Assembly (NCBI GenBank): GCA_902766095.1
Contig: CACXCN010000029.1
Location: 1 to 33,578 of the forward strand
Reading direction: 5' to 3'
Length of the DNA stretch: 33,578 bases
Source: an uncultured Selenomonas sp.
GTDB lineage: Bacteria; Bacillota; Negativicutes; Selenomonadales; Selenomonadaceae
Made by a program: the position numbers and the translations under genes. Shown in pieces: positions 32,654-33,578 of this stretch. A model generated the notes under the pieces. That model was not told where the DNA came from and searched no databases. It was given only the letters and a program-made list of their open reading frames with translations. The stretch's first letter is position 1; every line of letters begins with the position of its first letter.

Positions 32654-33416
32654 CATAAAGAATGCATTTGCTGATGGTAAAGCTTTTATACCTTTCGTAA
32701 CCTGTGGAGACCCCGATCTCGAGACCACGGCTGCTGTCGTACGGGCGGCAGTTGCCAATGGAGCCGACCTGATAGAGCTGGGCATACCATTTTCGGATCC
32801 CACCGCGGAAGGCCCGGTCATCCAGGAGGCAAACCTGCGGGCTCTGAAGGGCGGCGTTACGACGGACAAGATTTTTTCATTCGTCAGAGAGCTGCGTCAG
32901 GATGTGAAAATCCCGCTGGTATTCATGACGTATGCCAATGTCGTATTTTCCTATGGCGCGGACAAGTTCATCTCTACCTGCCGCGAGATCGGCATCGATG
33001 GCCTGATACTGCCGGACCTGCCTTTTGAGGAAAAAGATGAGTTCCTGCCTGTCTGCCGGAAATACGGTGTGGATCTGATTTCCATGATTGCGCCGACCTC
33101 GAACGACCGCATCGCGATGATCGCCCGGGAGGCCGAGGGCTTCATATATATCGTATCCAGCCTCGGAGTGACCGGCATGCGTAGCGAGATAAAGACAGAC
33201 CTCGCCGGTATCGTCAAAGCTGTGCGGGCCAATTCCAGCGTACCGTGTGCGATCGGTTTTGGCATCTCCACGCCGGAGCAGGCTCGCCGTATGGCCGGAA
33301 TCGCTGACGGTGCCATCGTCGGCTCGGCCATCGTAAAGCTGATAGGGAAATATGGCAAGGACGCTCCGGAGCATGTAGGGGCGTATGTGAAAGAGATGAA
33401 AGACGCTATAAGATAA
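32646..33416 (+). CDS. trpA: Tryptophan synthase alpha subunit
   Basis: Splits indole-glycerol phosphate and channels indole to TrpB. 256 residues from the ATG at 32646, which has GAGGAG 9 bases upstream; the open frame extends 17 codons further back inside trpB. Glu44 (IELGIPFSD) is the first catalytic residue (Salmonella Glu49). The second, Asp60 in Salmonella, aligns with Glu55 here ([11 protein letters not shown]), a conservative change seen in the family pattern as D or E. VSSLGVTG and GFGISTPEQ are the phosphate-binding motifs. Last gene of the operon; no T-run terminator follows, only the AT-rich stretch to the next promoter. Confidence 0.97.
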   Translation: MSNIKNAFADGKAFIPFVTCGDPDLETTAAVVRAAVANGADLIELGIPFSDPTAEGPVIQEANLRALKGGVTTDKIFSFVRELRQDVKIPLVFMTYANVVFSYGADKFISTCREIGIDGLILPDLPFEEKDEFLPVCRKYGVDLISMIAPTSNDRIAMIAREAEGFIYIVSSLGVTGMRSEIKTDLAGIVKAVRANSSVPCAIGFGISTPEQARRMAGIADGAIVGSAIVKLIGKYGKDAPEHVGAYVKEMKDAIR

Positions 33417-33453
33417 AGTAGCATCGGATCAGTTGAAATCAGAGACAATAAAA

Positions 33454-33498
33454 AGTTTTCATCAAGGCCTTGACAAAACTCATCCAAGCGAGTAACAT
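33454..33498 (+). promoter_or_regulatory. Promoter overlapped by a large inverted repeat
   Basis: TTGACA (33470-33475), a 17-base spacer and TAACAT (33493-33498). The -35 box is inside an inverted repeat: AGTTTT-CA-TCAAGG (33454-33467) against CCTTGA-C-AAAACT (33468-33480), with a perfect 12-bp core TCAAGGCCTTGA. Operator for an unknown repressor, or a weak stem ending trpA transcription. Confidence 0.6.
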
Positions 33499-33504
33499 AG
33501 TACA

Positions 33505-33578
33505 AGTCGTCAGCCGACAGGGGCTGGAACGAAACAGCAGCCGCGCACCGGAAGGCAGCCAGCCTGCTGGGGAGAGAA
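33505..33578 (+). other. Start of a GC-rich structured leader, cut by the window end
   Basis: After the promoter comes a sequence that can fold: CAGCC (33511-33515) with GGCTG (33522-33526), and CAGCAGCC with the later GGCTG/CTGCTG strings. No coding frame with a ribosome binding site appears. It may be the start of a riboswitch or other RNA, but I recognise no known class. Confidence 0.35.

Noticed and set aside
1-33578. CRISPR arrays, transposase genes, phage genes, rRNA
   Set aside because: No regularly spaced repeats, no transposase or integrase motifs and no rRNA sequence were seen on either strand.

Overview
The window is chromosomal DNA of a strictly anaerobic, fairly GC-rich bacterium of the Firmicutes lineage. 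A T-box leader before trp, a TPP riboswitch before thiC, strong AGGAGG-type ribosome binding sites and sigma-70-like TTGACA-17-TATAAT promoters point to Firmicutes. A 2-hydroxyacyl-CoA dehydratase activase-type giant protein, two alanine/glycine:cation symporters and oxygen-sensitive radical enzymes suit a Negativicutes member such as a Selenomonas/Mitsuokella relative. That placement is inference from gene content and could not be tested by a database search.

Left part (1-13350): a methyl-accepting chemotaxis protein; a 1419-residue tandem-activase fusion protein with its own promoter and terminator; then a purine operon purC-purE-purF-purM-purN-purH-purD from one good promoter at 6626-6654 to a strong terminator at 13319. 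The purH product is only the IMP cyclohydrolase half, so the AICAR transformylase step is not encoded here; purB, purK and purL/Q/S are also absent.

Middle (13350-24000): a 66-residue unknown protein with a near-consensus promoter; an alanine/glycine:cation symporter behind a structured leader; a patch of intergenic inverted repeats; then a minus-strand block of tRNA-Pro(CGG) and a two-gene hydantoinase/acetone-carboxylase-like operon (hyuB-hyuA). Its leader holds a promoter followed almost at once by a strong terminator. On the plus strand follow thiC under a TPP riboswitch, a UspA protein and a second AGCS symporter.

Right part (24000-33578): nitroreductase, a fused MEMO1-AMMECR1 protein and its radical SAM partner, i.e. 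the poorly understood AmmeMemoRadiSam system, preceded by two near-identical 14-bp palindromes exactly 40 bp apart. Then comes trpE-G-D-C-B-A with a tryptophan T-box (specifier TGG), a second terminator and a tiny Trp-containing reading frame with a strong ribosome binding site. trpF is missing. The window ends in a new promoter overlapped by an inverted repeat and the start of a GC-rich structured leader.

Most promising for new biology: the AmmeMemoRadiSam/nitroreductase locus with its paired operator, the layered trp leader, the cyclohydrolase-only PurH, the hyuBA promoter-terminator leader and the giant activase fusion.
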